Assembly: GCA_016720835.1 (NCBI GenBank)
Contig: JADKJW010000004.1
Location: forward strand, 62,001 to 126,000
Source: Ignavibacteria bacterium
GTDB taxonomy: Bacteria; Bacteroidota; Ignavibacteria; SZUA-365
DNA length: 64,000 bases
Reading direction: 5' to 3'
Shown: positions 54,623-63,283 of the stretch, piece after piece
Numbering within the stretch: the stretch's first letter is position 1
How the letters are laid out: every line of letters begins with the position of its first letter
The notes under the pieces: generated by a model
Databases searched by the model: none
What the model was told of the DNA's origin: nothing
Seen by the model: only the letters and a program-made list of their open reading frames with translations
Program-made: the position numbers and the translations under genes

Positions 54623-56741
54623 AATAGCCCGCGATGAAGGCGGCGAAAACCGGAAGCAACCAGAACCAGTCGGTGTGGTGAATTGGGAGCGAGACGGTGA
54701 TCGCGAGCACTCCGCGCTCCGCTGTCCAAATGCCTTCACCTGCCGTTGCTCGGACCAACAACGTGTAGCTCCCCGGCCGAAGCCCTGTAAGCAGAATGCG
54801 TCCGTCTCCTGATTCGTGCCAGGTGTATTCCATCCCCTCCACCTGGTACAAAAATCGCACGTGTCCCGGATTGCGGTAGCTCGGAAAGAGACACTGCACG
54901 GATAACACGCGATCCTCCGAATCAAGAGTCAGCGTCTTCTTCACGCTCATCTCGCGCTCGCCAAGCTGGATGCGATGGAGAAAAACGGTATGAACCGGGG
55001 AAACGCGAGAGGCGCCATCGGGGGTCCATGCGCCGGGAGGAGATGGCGGCATTGGCGTGTATTCCACAATCCCGGCGCTGGTCGCGAACCAGAGCACTCC
55101 GTCTCTCCCGAGCGTGACAGCCTGCGGCAAGACTTCGTTTGACGGTAATCCCTGCGCGATGGAAATCGGGTGCGTGCCCGCGGCGCGGAGAAATGGCAGG
55201 AGCGATGAGACCGGCTGCCTGTATGGATACAACGTCGAGTCCATGAGCTGGAAAAGGCCGATATTGCCATCCGGAAGTCCTGTTACGCCGGCGTTGGTTC
55301 CGAAATACAGCGTATGATGAGCGTCTTCCGCGATGAACATCACCGCGTTGCCCATCAGTCCGTCATCATGCGTGATGCGCAGAACGGCGCCATCCTGAAA
55401 GGAGTACACGCCATCCCCCTCGGTGCCGAACCATGGACGGTTGGAGTGATCGACAAAGACAGAGAGTATCGGGACTCCGGCCAGCGCCACAAGAACACGC
55501 GCGCGATCGAGCGTCATGCGTGGAATGGTGCCCACGCCATTCTCCGTGCCAATCCATAAATCCCCGTGCGCATCCTCGGCAATGGCGCGGATGTGCGAAG
55601 ACGGCAGACCCTGCGCCGTTGTAAATACGTGATGTTGATTGCTTTCCCAATAGATCAACCCGTTGACCGTGCCGATCCAGAACCCCCCTCGCCGCGATTC
55701 AAGCATGCAGGTGATACCGGTAAGATCGATGCCGCCCGCAGAAACCATCGTGCGCGATTGCCCTTGATCGATCAGCGTCAATCCCGCCGCGGTTCCGAAG
55801 AGCATCTGCTCCGGACCGCGCACAAGTACGCAACGCACATCTTCGGAAGGGAGACCGTCGCCGCGCTTCACTGTGGTCATCCATCGGTCTTTCAAACGGA
55901 TCGCGCCCTTTGATGTCGCGAACCAGATCGCGCCGTCCGGGGCCGTCGTGATCGATCGAAGCACTCCGGTGCCCTTTGGCAGGCCCGCGCCGGGCACATA
56001 GATCATGCACCGGTCCGGGGTGTATCGGAAAAGCCCGTCCGACGTGCCGCACCACACATTCCCCTCAGCGTCGCAAAGTACGCATCGAAGATCTTCGCAC
56101 GGCAATCCGTTTGCCTTGCCTATGATGGTCTCTCCTGCGTTTTCCGATAGAATCAGGCCACGGTTCGTTGCCAGCCAGCGTCGCTTCTTCCCATCCACCG
56201 CAGACCCGCGTATCTGATACCCGGGATGCCGTCCAAGCAAACCGGCTTCCGGTGTCCATTCCGTCACTGCGGGCGTGAAGCTGCGCTTCGCGGGGTCGAA
56301 AATCATCGCGCCATCGTCGGTGATGAGTCGGACCGTTGCGTTCGCATCGCGCAAGAGACGCCGCACCGGACGCCCAAATCTGGAGAGCGCGCGATTGAGA
56401 CCGCTGTCCAGCCTGTCCGTACAATTGGAATCAAGACGCAGGGAATACATGCCGGATGCAGAGGCGGCGATCAGCACATCGTCACCGTTCGTTGCGACGG
56501 AACGAATATCGGACGGGATACCGGCGTTGCTCCGGCCATACCTGATGAAACTGCGCCCGTCAAAGCGGTACAGTCCGCCCCTCTCCGTTCCGATCCACAG
56601 GAACCCGCGCTTGTCCTGTGTGAGGGCCGTAACGGAATTGTCCGGAAGTCCGTTCGATATCCCATAGCGCGTGAAGACGTGATTCTGACTTGTCGCCGCT
56701 GCAGGGAGCAGAACGAGAATAAGAAGCAGGGTGGTTCGCAT
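54582..56741 (-). CDS. Propeller sensor protein (Reg_prop, Y_Y_Y) lacking a kinase domain
   Basis: 719 residues. Signal peptide (TLLLILVLLPAAATSQ), about twelve Reg_prop beta-propeller repeats (GFLWIGTERGGLYRFDG, GNVWCGTSDGLFRY, GDLWIGTENGVG), a Y_Y_Y-like domain (about 600-685; FLYQVEGMEYTWHESGDG, GLRPGSYTLLVRA), and one membrane helix at about 692-712 followed by only a few cytoplasmic residues. All the sensory parts of a Bacteroidota hybrid kinase are present, but no kinase, receiver or DNA-binding part. No continuation is visible in another frame downstream; the next sequence is the convergent PAS gene. It may partner with a separate kinase. Confidence 0.87.
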   Translation of the reverse strand: MRTTLLLILVLLPAAATSQNHVFTRYGISNGLPDNSVTALTQDKRGFLWIGTERGGLYRFDGRSFIRYGRSNAGIPSDIRSVATNGDDVLIAASASGMYSLRLDSNCTDRLDSGLNRALSRFGRPVRRLLRDANATVRLITDDGAMIFDPAKRSFTPAVTEWTPEAGLLGRHPGYQIRGSAVDGKKRRWLATNRGLILSENAGETIIGKANGLPCEDLRCVLCDAEGNVWCGTSDGLFRYTPDRCMIYVPGAGLPKGTGVLRSITTAPDGAIWFATSKGAIRLKDRWMTTVKRGDGLPSEDVRCVLVRGPEQMLFGTAAGLTLIDQGQSRTMVSAGGIDLTGITCMLESRRGGFWIGTVNGLIYWESNQHHVFTTAQGLPSSHIRAIAEDAHGDLWIGTENGVGTIPRMTLDRARVLVALAGVPILSVFVDHSNRPWFGTEGDGVYSFQDGAVLRITHDDGLMGNAVMFIAEDAHHTLYFGTNAGVTGLPDGNIGLFQLMDSTLYPYRQPVSSLLPFLRAAGTHPISIAQGLPSNEVLPQAVTLGRDGVLWFATSAGIVEYTPMPPSPPGAWTPDGASRVSPVHTVFLHRIQLGEREMSVKKTLTLDSEDRVLSVQCLFPSYRNPGHVRFLYQVEGMEYTWHESGDGRILLTGLRPGSYTLLVRATAGEGIWTAERGVLAITVSLPIHHTDWFWLLPVFAAFIAGYFIRRFVGSASPHR

Positions 56742-56790
56742 CCAGATACCGACTGTGAATAGCGAACGAATCTAGCATTTTTCCGCGAAG

Positions 56791-57426
56791 TCAGAAGGAT
56801 CCGAATTTGAACGCCACCGATCCGGCTGGACCGCTGAGATCCGTGTTTGACAATCCGGTCAAATCGTTCAATCCGCTGACGAAGCGGTAGCTCCCCCCGA
56901 GCGTGATGCGGAACCAGTCGGTCATGTTCAGCTCGATGTTCACCTGCGGCTCCGCCACGAAGAGCGCATCCATCCGGTCGATGCGGCTATGGCCGTGGGA
57001 ATCGAAATTCCAGTCGTCAAGGCGGTTCTCGCGATACGTCGCGCTGCCTGCTCCGAGGAGCGTCATCACGGAAAAGTGTACGACACGGCTGGGCGCGGCG
57101 ACATATTCCAGGACAAGACCGCCATATCCGAATTCAACGAAGAGCGGTCGTTGATCAATCGTATAGCGCTGCTCGGCCGATGCGTCGGCACGGATGTCGT
57201 TGACCAGCCCGTACCCTCCGCCACCGAGGAGAAGTTGATGGCCGATCAACCAACCGCCGTAGCCGCCGACCAACGAGCCGATTTCGCCGCGGATCGTGGT
57301 GAGCTTGACGACAGGTCCGCCAAATCCGCCATGGTCGGTATTGGAACCAAGAAGAGTTTCATCCTGCGAGAACGCCGAAGAACCGAGGAGAAGAAGGAGG
57401 AAGAAAAGAATCGAAACGCGTTTCAT
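56791..57426 (-). CDS. Exported protein, possible small outer-membrane barrel
   Basis: 211 residues from ATG 57426, which opens a signal peptide (VSILFFLLLLLGSSAFSQ). The mature part is glycine- and aromatic-rich with alternating hydrophobic strands (LVGGYGGWLIGHQLLLGGGGYGL, given here in part: HQLLLGGGGYGLV; ITLGGSYRFVSGL; VAFKFGSF). The last residue is Phe, as in many outer-membrane barrels. I recognise no specific family. It lies 50 bases downstream of the propeller sensor on the same strand (transcribed before it), and may share its transcript. Confidence 0.7.
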   Translation of the reverse strand: MKRVSILFFLLLLLGSSAFSQDETLLGSNTDHGGFGGPVVKLTTIRGEIGSLVGGYGGWLIGHQLLLGGGGYGLVNDIRADASAEQRYTIDQRPLFVEFGYGGLVLEYVAAPSRVVHFSVMTLLGAGSATYRENRLDDWNFDSHGHSRIDRMDALFVAEPQVNIELNMTDWFRITLGGSYRFVSGLNDLTGLSNTDLSGPAGSVAFKFGSF

Positions 57427-57583
57427 GACGCATGCTCCAAAGAGTGATGAATGTCGGAAGGACATACGGAAAGTGGATGGCCGGGTTTCATCGAAAAAGA
57501 TCACTCTTGCGATTTCTCTTCCGCTGATGTAACATCCCTGTCAACCGCCAATTCATACTCTCACGCCATTCGGAGACGTCTTC

Positions 57584-58018
57584 ATGAGGTTATACAACAT
57601 CCTGCGCGAAAAAGGCGGGCGCGTCCTCGACATCGCCCCGGAAAAATCGGTCAAGGAAGCCATCGACACCCTCGTCGAACACAACATCGGCGCGCTCCTG
57701 GTCATCAGCAGCGGCAAACCCGCGGGCATTATCAGCGAGCGGGACATCCTGCGACTCTGCAGCCGCGATCCGCAATCGGTGCATACGACGACGGTCCGCG
57801 AGGTCATGACACAGGATCTAATCATCGGAAAGGCGGATGATGAGGTCGAAGAAACGATGGCCGTGCTCACGGAGGCGCATATCCGTCACCTTCCGGTGAT
57901 GGACGGTGAGAATATCGCTGGCATGATTTCCATCGGCGATCTCGTGAAATCGCAGATGCAGGAGCGAACCGTCACCATCCTGCACCTCCGCGACTACATT
58001 GCCGGCAATACCCGATAG
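57584..58018 (+). CDS. CBS-domain pair protein
   Basis: 144 residues made almost entirely of two CBS domains (about 8-65 and 72-132): KSVKEAIDTLVEHNIGALLVI with PAGIISERDIL, and VREVMTQDLIIGKADDEVEETMAV with HLPVMDGENIAGMISIGDLVK. GGAGACG lies upstream of the ATG. Stand-alone CBS pairs bind adenine nucleotides and regulate partner proteins; no partner gene is adjacent. Cytoplasmic. The family contains a DUF-like C-terminal helix (TILHLRDYIAG), as here. Confidence 0.93.
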   Translation: MRLYNILREKGGRVLDIAPEKSVKEAIDTLVEHNIGALLVISSGKPAGIISERDILRLCSRDPQSVHTTTVREVMTQDLIIGKADDEVEETMAVLTEAHIRHLPVMDGENIAGMISIGDLVKSQMQERTVTILHLRDYIAGNTR

Positions 58019-58109
58019 AGGATACGATCGGATCGGCGGCCGGTTCGAGAAAATGACCCGGCTGCCGAAATGAACATCCGCGCAATAAGGAACCGGAAGC
58101 GCACCCTGG

Positions 58110-59882
58110 TCACTGCTCCGTTGCTTTCTGGAAGCGAACCGTTTTGACGAGTCCGCCGATCGCGACCTGCAGGAAGTAGCTCCCGGGCGTCAGACCGCGA
58201 AGCGACAGGGGGTGACGTTGCATTCCCGGAGCATCCACATCGCGCTCTGCCGTCATGATACGCCGCCCGATGGCATCGGTGATGGTGATGGACGCGCGCC
58301 CCGCTGTCGTTGCGAAATAGCGGAGCTCACTCTGATCGGCGGCAGGATTCGGCGAAAGACCGAGTTGGAGAGGGTCCTGCCCTTCCGCCGATTCGGCAAC
58401 CGAATTCACATTTCCGGGGAGGCAGTCCACGACGGTCGGGCAGTGATCCGATGCGGTTTCAGAATCGCCCGCGAGGAGACCGGCCTGCGTGCGTGCGTCG
58501 ACGCTCATGTCCCGCGTATCGAAGACCATATCCGACACGATGCGCAGCACGCTCGGCGTATGAAAAACGTAATCGAGTTTTCCCGCCGCGTACGCGCTCG
58601 TGCGATCTCCCCACGTCCACGTGAACAGCGAATTCAGTCGCCGCGACGAAAGATCGAGAAGCGGTCCACCGTTCCAGTCCGGCGAAGAATCCGGACCGTA
58701 CAATCCGTTATCGATGATGTCGCCGGTAAGGAGCGATGTGAGCTGCTGCTTGTGGCCGACGAAATTGAAGTCTCCCGCGAGCAGGATCGGCGTTCCGGTG
58801 ACGAGCGACAGGGGACCTGCGCCCGCCCTGGCATCGCGAATGAACGCGATCAGACCATCGACCTCGGCCTGCCGCTCGGCGTTGGCCGTGCAGCATCGCA
58901 AGTGGTTGTTGATGAGAAGCAACGGTGTCGTCCAAGGGGCGCCAGGTTGGACAAGGTGCGCAGACTCCCGGTACACCGGCTGCACCTGTCGGGCGTGCTC
59001 GATCGGCCAGGACGATACGAGCACATTCCCGGTGTCGGTTTTGCTCGCATGCCACTGCCTGCCGTCCGTCAGCGGGAGTATGGATTCAATATACGAGCGG
59101 ACCTGCTCCGGCTGCACGTCGAACATTTCCTGAAAACACAGGATGTCCGGCTTCAGTGCTTTCAGGATTCGTCGGAAGGAAGGCTCGCGCGCAGCATCGA
59201 ATGGACCGTTGAACAGCACGTTCCATGTGAGGATGCGAAGTGCCGCCGGATCTGGTTTGGAAATGGCTCGCGTCGGAACCGGGGGGAACGGCGAAGCGCT
59301 GAACGTGTATTCCGCGAATGCGTCGCCGTCCGGCAGCTGGTCGCCACCCGCTTCGGCAAACAGGAGGCGGATGCGCGTTTCAGGGAAGACCGTGATCACT
59401 CCGATAACGGCATTGCGGGAGAGCGCCATTTCAAAACGGTCTGAACTTACCGTCGGTGCGGTCACGAGACCGAATGCCGCGGGTTTGATTGCGACAGGAC
59501 CGGTGCCGTTCCAAATGGTCCCCTTGCGCTCCCCGAAACTCCAGATCAGCTCCGCACCGACTCCATGAAACCTGGTGCCGGTTGCAGGGTTCGCGTCGGT
59601 GTCGATGTACAGCTTTACCCCGTTCTTTTCCTGCAGACCGATTTCGTTTCCGACATCAAGCGAGAGATACAGGAAATCCTCGTCGTTCGAGATTTTCAGC
59701 GATCGAAAATCGATTCCTGTCGATCCGCCGTCGCCGCTTTTATCGGCGAAGTTGACCGTCACTGCTTCCCAGTCTTCGAAACGACCGTCTATACCCGGAC
59801 GCTGTTGAGCGTTCCCGCTGGTCGAGAGAAGGGTGAGGACGATGACGGCGATGATGCGCAATCGGATGTTCGGCTGTTTCAT
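58110..59882 (-). CDS. Secreted endonuclease/exonuclease/phosphatase-fold protein with T9SS sorting domain
   Basis: 590 residues. Signal peptide (LRIIAVIVLTLLSTSGNAQ); an N-terminal beta domain (about 28-205) like carbohydrate-binding/CBM9-type modules (IDGRFEDWEAV, LYLSLDVG, KLYIDTDANPATG); an EEP domain (about 220-490) with ILTWNVLFNG, LKPDILCFQEMFD, ILLAGDFNFVG, KLDYVFHTPS and SDHCPTVVD, covering the catalytic Asn, Glu, Asp and His positions; and a T9SS type A domain (LGLSPNPAADQSEL, ITITDAIGRRI, LTPGSYFLQVAIGG). Likely a surface or secreted phosphodiesterase or nuclease, perhaps for phosphate or nucleotide scavenging. Confidence 0.9.
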   Translation of the reverse strand: MKQPNIRLRIIAVIVLTLLSTSGNAQQRPGIDGRFEDWEAVTVNFADKSGDGGSTGIDFRSLKISNDEDFLYLSLDVGNEIGLQEKNGVKLYIDTDANPATGTRFHGVGAELIWSFGERKGTIWNGTGPVAIKPAAFGLVTAPTVSSDRFEMALSRNAVIGVITVFPETRIRLLFAEAGGDQLPDGDAFAEYTFSASPFPPVPTRAISKPDPAALRILTWNVLFNGPFDAAREPSFRRILKALKPDILCFQEMFDVQPEQVRSYIESILPLTDGRQWHASKTDTGNVLVSSWPIEHARQVQPVYRESAHLVQPGAPWTTPLLLINNHLRCCTANAERQAEVDGLIAFIRDARAGAGPLSLVTGTPILLAGDFNFVGHKQQLTSLLTGDIIDNGLYGPDSSPDWNGGPLLDLSSRRLNSLFTWTWGDRTSAYAAGKLDYVFHTPSVLRIVSDMVFDTRDMSVDARTQAGLLAGDSETASDHCPTVVDCLPGNVNSVAESAEGQDPLQLGLSPNPAADQSELRYFATTAGRASITITDAIGRRIMTAERDVDAPGMQRHPLSLRGLTPGSYFLQVAIGGLVKTVRFQKATEQ

Positions 59883-59961
59883 TCCGCAATGATACGAAAA
59901 CTGATGCGGATGCGCGATTCATCGAAATACCCGATCTTTGTTGAAACGTGGTGTTCACTTG

Positions 59962-60456
59962 ATGACAGCATTCATGCGAACTCTCCTGCTCCTCTCCCTC
60001 CTGCTGGCAGTCAGCTACTCCGCCGGGGCACAAACCGCCGCCCCGGGATTCGCTGTCGTGTCACTCGACGACTCGTCCGCTCTCGTCACGGATGCATTAC
60101 TGAAAGGCAAAGTGTACCTCGTCGATTTCTGGGCAACATGGTGTCCTCCCTGCGTCGAGGAATTACCGGAACTCACGCGTCTCTACGAGAAATACCGCGG
60201 CCGGAATTTCGAGATCCTCAGTCTGTCCTTTGACAACAGCAGGGAACACGTGCGTCGCTTCCGGGCAAAACGGTTCTCCATGCCATGGTTGCACGGCCTG
60301 GTTGAACTGGGCTTCGGTGACTACCTGGCCGATGTCTTCCATGTGAAAAACATCCCCCGCCAGATCCTCATTGACAGCGCCGGTTTCATCGTCGCGGAGG
60401 ATGACGAACTCCGCGGAGCGCAATTGGAAAAAACGCTCGAGAAGTATCTTCGCTGA
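59962..60456 (+). CDS. TlpA-like periplasmic thioredoxin
   Basis: 164 residues from ATG 59962; a TTG at 59938 and an ATG at 59974 are alternatives and none has a good Shine-Dalgarno. A signal peptide (LLLLSLLLAVSYSAGAQ) leads into a thioredoxin fold of the TlpA/ResA type: VYLVDFWATWCPPCVEELPEL with the WCPPC active site, FEILSLSFDNSREHV, and IPRQILIDSAGFIVAED with the cis-proline (IPR). A periplasmic disulfide reductase, for example for cytochrome c maturation, would fit the multihaem cytochrome gene nearby. This link is inference. Confidence 0.9.
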   Translation: MTAFMRTLLLLSLLLAVSYSAGAQTAAPGFAVVSLDDSSALVTDALLKGKVYLVDFWATWCPPCVEELPELTRLYEKYRGRNFEILSLSFDNSREHVRRFRAKRFSMPWLHGLVELGFGDYLADVFHVKNIPRQILIDSAGFIVAEDDELRGAQLEKTLEKYLR

Positions 60457-60541
60457 TGCTTCGCACAACTGTGCTTTTTCCCGCAATACCGGAACAGTAT
60501 CTTTGTGCTCCCCTTCACATCCCTCTCCGGAACCAGAACAA

Positions 60542-60871
60542 ATGGATACAAGAGACTTTACGATAACCGTCACGGAAACGTTCGAAACAATCGACCGCCG
60601 ACTCAACGAACTCGCCGTCAACGGGGTCGAAACATATGCGGAGAACGGCTCGATGTCACTGCGATTCGCGGACGATTCGGAAATCCGTCTCGCTGCCGAT
60701 GCGGCTACGCAGCAACTGCTTGCGGCGGCAGATTCCGACACGCTCCTGTTCCGTTTTCACGAAATTGAGGAGCAGTGGCTGGATGAACGCGGAAGCGTTG
60801 ACCTCTTCACGTGGCTGAGCACACAAGTCACCGTCCTGTGCGGTGAAATGGTGAGCTTGAACGAGGACTGA
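60542..60871 (+). CDS. cyaY: Frataxin-like protein (CyaY family)
   Basis: 109 residues, the usual bacterial frataxin length. An acidic first helix (DFTITVTETFETIDRRLNEL) is followed by ENGSMSLRFADDSEIRLAAD, then LLFRFHEIEEQWLDERGSVDLFTWLST, matching the CyaY order of helix, sheet with NG..T..F..GS.I..N, W.D.RSG..FW..L, and a closing helix. Frataxins bind iron and tune Fe-S cluster assembly. It starts 86 bases after the TlpA-like gene; a TAnnTTTG box (TATCTTTG) lies at 60498-60505. Five bases separate it from the flavin-reductase-like gene. The assignment is by pattern and should be checked by profile. Confidence 0.6.
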   Translation: MDTRDFTITVTETFETIDRRLNELAVNGVETYAENGSMSLRFADDSEIRLAADAATQQLLAAADSDTLLFRFHEIEEQWLDERGSVDLFTWLSTQVTVLCGEMVSLNED

Positions 60872-60876
60872 AAAAA

Positions 60877-61443
60877 GTGGAAGAACCACCGTATCCCGGA
60901 TCCATTTTTTCTCTGACGAATCATGAAATGTTCGTCATCACCGCGCGCCATCAGCATCGGGAAAACGGACAAATTGCGACATGGATCGTTCCGGCCACTC
61001 TCGTTCCCGACTCTCCCCGCGTCGTCACAGTGCTCTCTCCGCGGAATTTTACGCATTCGCTGATCGAAAACAGCGGCCGCTTCGTCATCAATATGCTCGC
61101 GGATGAGCAGGCGGACCTCGTCCCTCTTTTCGGTCTCGTCTCCGGCAACGAAATAGACAAATTTGACGGACTTGAGATTGGACGCACAGCAACAGGACTC
61201 CCCGTCCTTCCTGGAACTTGCGGCTGGGCAGAGTGCGCGATCATCGCGATGATCGATTCCGGCGACCGCCGTATTTACCTCGCAGACGTCGTCGAGCAGC
61301 GCGTCAACCCCGGAAAGGTGCCGCTCCGGAAAGCCGACGCATTTTCGAGACAGCCCGCGGACATCCTCCGCTTGCTGCAAGAGAAGCATCGTCTCGATGG
61401 AATAAAAGACGCGCTTCTCCAGAAAAAATTCGGGCATCCGTAA
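60877..61443 (+). CDS. Flavin reductase-like FMN-binding protein
   Basis: 188 residues starting at GTG 60877, five bases after the frataxin-like stop, with GAGGA upstream. It has the split-barrel flavin reductase-like pattern (PF01613): HEMFVITARHQHRENGQIATWIVPATLVPDSPRVVTVLS near residues 14-55 (the MFVITA..... ....NG..ATW start), SGRFVINMLADEQ, and GTCGWAECAIIAMIDSGDRRIYLADVVE. Members bind FMN and reduce it or act with oxygenase partners. Likely co-transcribed with the frataxin-like gene, which would suggest a redox/iron theme, but that is inference. Confidence 0.82.
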   Translation: MEEPPYPGSIFSLTNHEMFVITARHQHRENGQIATWIVPATLVPDSPRVVTVLSPRNFTHSLIENSGRFVINMLADEQADLVPLFGLVSGNEIDKFDGLEIGRTATGLPVLPGTCGWAECAIIAMIDSGDRRIYLADVVEQRVNPGKVPLRKADAFSRQPADILRLLQEKHRLDGIKDALLQKKFGHP

Positions 61444-61491
61444 GCGAGGGTTTCGGACTTTTCAGGCCGGACCTCCGGCCGTGCTCTGCGG

Positions 61492-63042
61492 TTATTCTCC
61501 CGTGTGGCACTCGCTGCACCGGACATGCATTTCCGCGCCGTCGACGTCAACAGGATGCATGAACTTCAACCCGCGGATGTCGGATTCCACCTTCCCTTGC
61601 GGTCCTTGCGCCACGATCGTGTGGCAGACTGTGCAATCGTTCGTCAGCAACTGTCCGTCCGCGGCTTTGTGCTTGTTGTCATGACAACGAAAGCAGCCGT
61701 CGTTGTACATATGGCCAATGTGGTTCGGGTATCCGCGCCAATCGACACGCATGAACGGAAAGTAGTTCCTCTGGAACTGACGCAAGATTTCATCGATCGC
61801 CTTCTGAAGAGGCACGGCGTGTGTCCGCAGAACTTCAGGTGCGTGCTCCTGATACTGTTGCCGGACAAAGGCGGGGATGGACTCCACGGCTTCTTCGTTC
61901 GTACTGTATTTCTGAGTGAGAGCATGCGATGCGATCGCGCGGATGTTTGGAAGCGAAGGAGAGATGCTTCCGTGTGCCATTGCATCGTTGAGTGTGCGGA
62001 ATGGCGGATAATAGATGTGGGAAGGGCGGTTGTGGCAGTCGATGCAGTCGACGGTACGCTTCTCCCTTTGAAACAGGACGGAATCCGGAAGCGCGTTTTC
62101 TGTGGAGCGGAAAATCTTCACCTCTCCTTTCGGGGATGTCGCCTTGACCCAGGGAATCACTTGGCGTTTATCGTCTGCAGCGATGTACTCGATTTTATTT
62201 TCCGTATTCATGTGCCAGTGAATGCCTTCGGTCGGACCCAACTCGCTCTGCCCGCCGCCGATTTTCAACTGAAGCGTGATGGTCCAGGGCTTCATGGCTG
62301 AAGTATCCAGCGGAAAATAGGTTTTCGTCATATTCAGGGTGGCGCTGAATTTTTGCGGCCAATGGCAATGCTCGCACGTTTCCCGCGCCGGCCTCAAGTT
62401 CTTTATCGGTGTTTCAATCGGACGCGCATACTTATTGAACAACACCGAATAGACCTGATATGAACCGGAAATCTTCGCCTTGACGAACCAGTCCGCCCCT
62501 TCCCCGATATGACATTCGGCACAGGGAACGCGTGCGTGCGGAGAATGTTGGTATGCGGTGTATTCAGGACTCATGACCTCATGACATACTTCTCCACAGA
62601 ACTCCACGGATTCGGAGTATTGGAAGGTCTGGAATGTGCCCGCCGCAGACAACACGATCAGCAGCATGGTCCCTGCCGTGAAAATCATGACCGCCAGACG
62701 CTGTGAGGGATTGTTGAGATCCAGCACCATGTACTTCCGTTCTGCGCCTTTGGACTTCCGCAGTCTCCTCCGCTCCCGCCATGCTCCGATCGGAATCAGA
62801 AACAGACCGGTGAACATGATTCCCGGCAGAAGCATGTACGTAAAAATTCCCAAATATGGCGATTGCGTATATCCCAGTACATCCATCGCGAAGAAAATCA
62901 CGATGGCGCCAAGCGTCACGAGCGCGAGCCCGGCGCCAATGAGGCTGATCGGATTATAAAACGACTTTGGAAGTCGTATTCGACGGTTTTCCGGTCCAAA
63001 TTTTGGATCCGTTGGTTGTCCCGATGTGGAAAGGTGAGCCAT
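61492..63042 (-). CDS. Seven-haem NapC/NirT-type inner-membrane cytochrome c, ImcH-like
   Basis: 516 residues. AGGAG lies 7 bases before the ATG. Three membrane helices occur in the first 140 residues (about 30-52, 63-85, 112-132). The periplasmic part has six CxxCH motifs (CAECH, CEHCH, CIDCH, CFRCH, CTVCH, CSECH) and one CX3CH (CGEVCH) at the first site, which I recall as normal in this subgroup. Length, helix number and seven haems match ImcH of Geobacter, a quinol oxidase feeding extracellular electron transfer to high-potential acceptors. No partner cytochromes are visible nearby. The spread of haem sites and conserved AYQHSPHARVPC region support a NapC/NrfH-type quinol dehydrogenase. 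Confidence 0.88.
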   Translation of the reverse strand: MAHLSTSGQPTDPKFGPENRRIRLPKSFYNPISLIGAGLALVTLGAIVIFFAMDVLGYTQSPYLGIFTYMLLPGIMFTGLFLIPIGAWRERRRLRKSKGAERKYMVLDLNNPSQRLAVMIFTAGTMLLIVLSAAGTFQTFQYSESVEFCGEVCHEVMSPEYTAYQHSPHARVPCAECHIGEGADWFVKAKISGSYQVYSVLFNKYARPIETPIKNLRPARETCEHCHWPQKFSATLNMTKTYFPLDTSAMKPWTITLQLKIGGGQSELGPTEGIHWHMNTENKIEYIAADDKRQVIPWVKATSPKGEVKIFRSTENALPDSVLFQREKRTVDCIDCHNRPSHIYYPPFRTLNDAMAHGSISPSLPNIRAIASHALTQKYSTNEEAVESIPAFVRQQYQEHAPEVLRTHAVPLQKAIDEILRQFQRNYFPFMRVDWRGYPNHIGHMYNDGCFRCHDNKHKAADGQLLTNDCTVCHTIVAQGPQGKVESDIRGLKFMHPVDVDGAEMHVRCSECHTGE

Positions 63043-63283
63043 GACGGTCTCCTGAATGGCGGCTGCAGATACCGGCGGGTGGTGACGAGATACGCGTGCG
63101 AATAATACGAGGAAATCGCAGAAGAACGCAACAGGATAGTTTGAGTCCGTAATTCTGGACTCGCTGACGATGAGGTTTCAGCAGAAAGAGCTGCGGTGTT
63201 TTTTCAAGCGTCCTCGATGCCGTATGTTGCAGCATGACGAGGACATCTCCATACAGGAACTGCCGTACCAGGGACCGGTCTGC

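Noticed and set aside
60371..60541. In-frame extension upstream of the frataxin-like gene
   Set aside because: It overlaps the end of the TlpA-like gene and adds Ser/Arg-rich sequence; the 109-residue form matches the family length.
61464..61480. GGCCGG/CCGGCC hairpin between the convergent flavin-reductase-like and cytochrome genes
   Set aside because: Only six pairs and no T run on either strand, so it is too weak to call a terminator.
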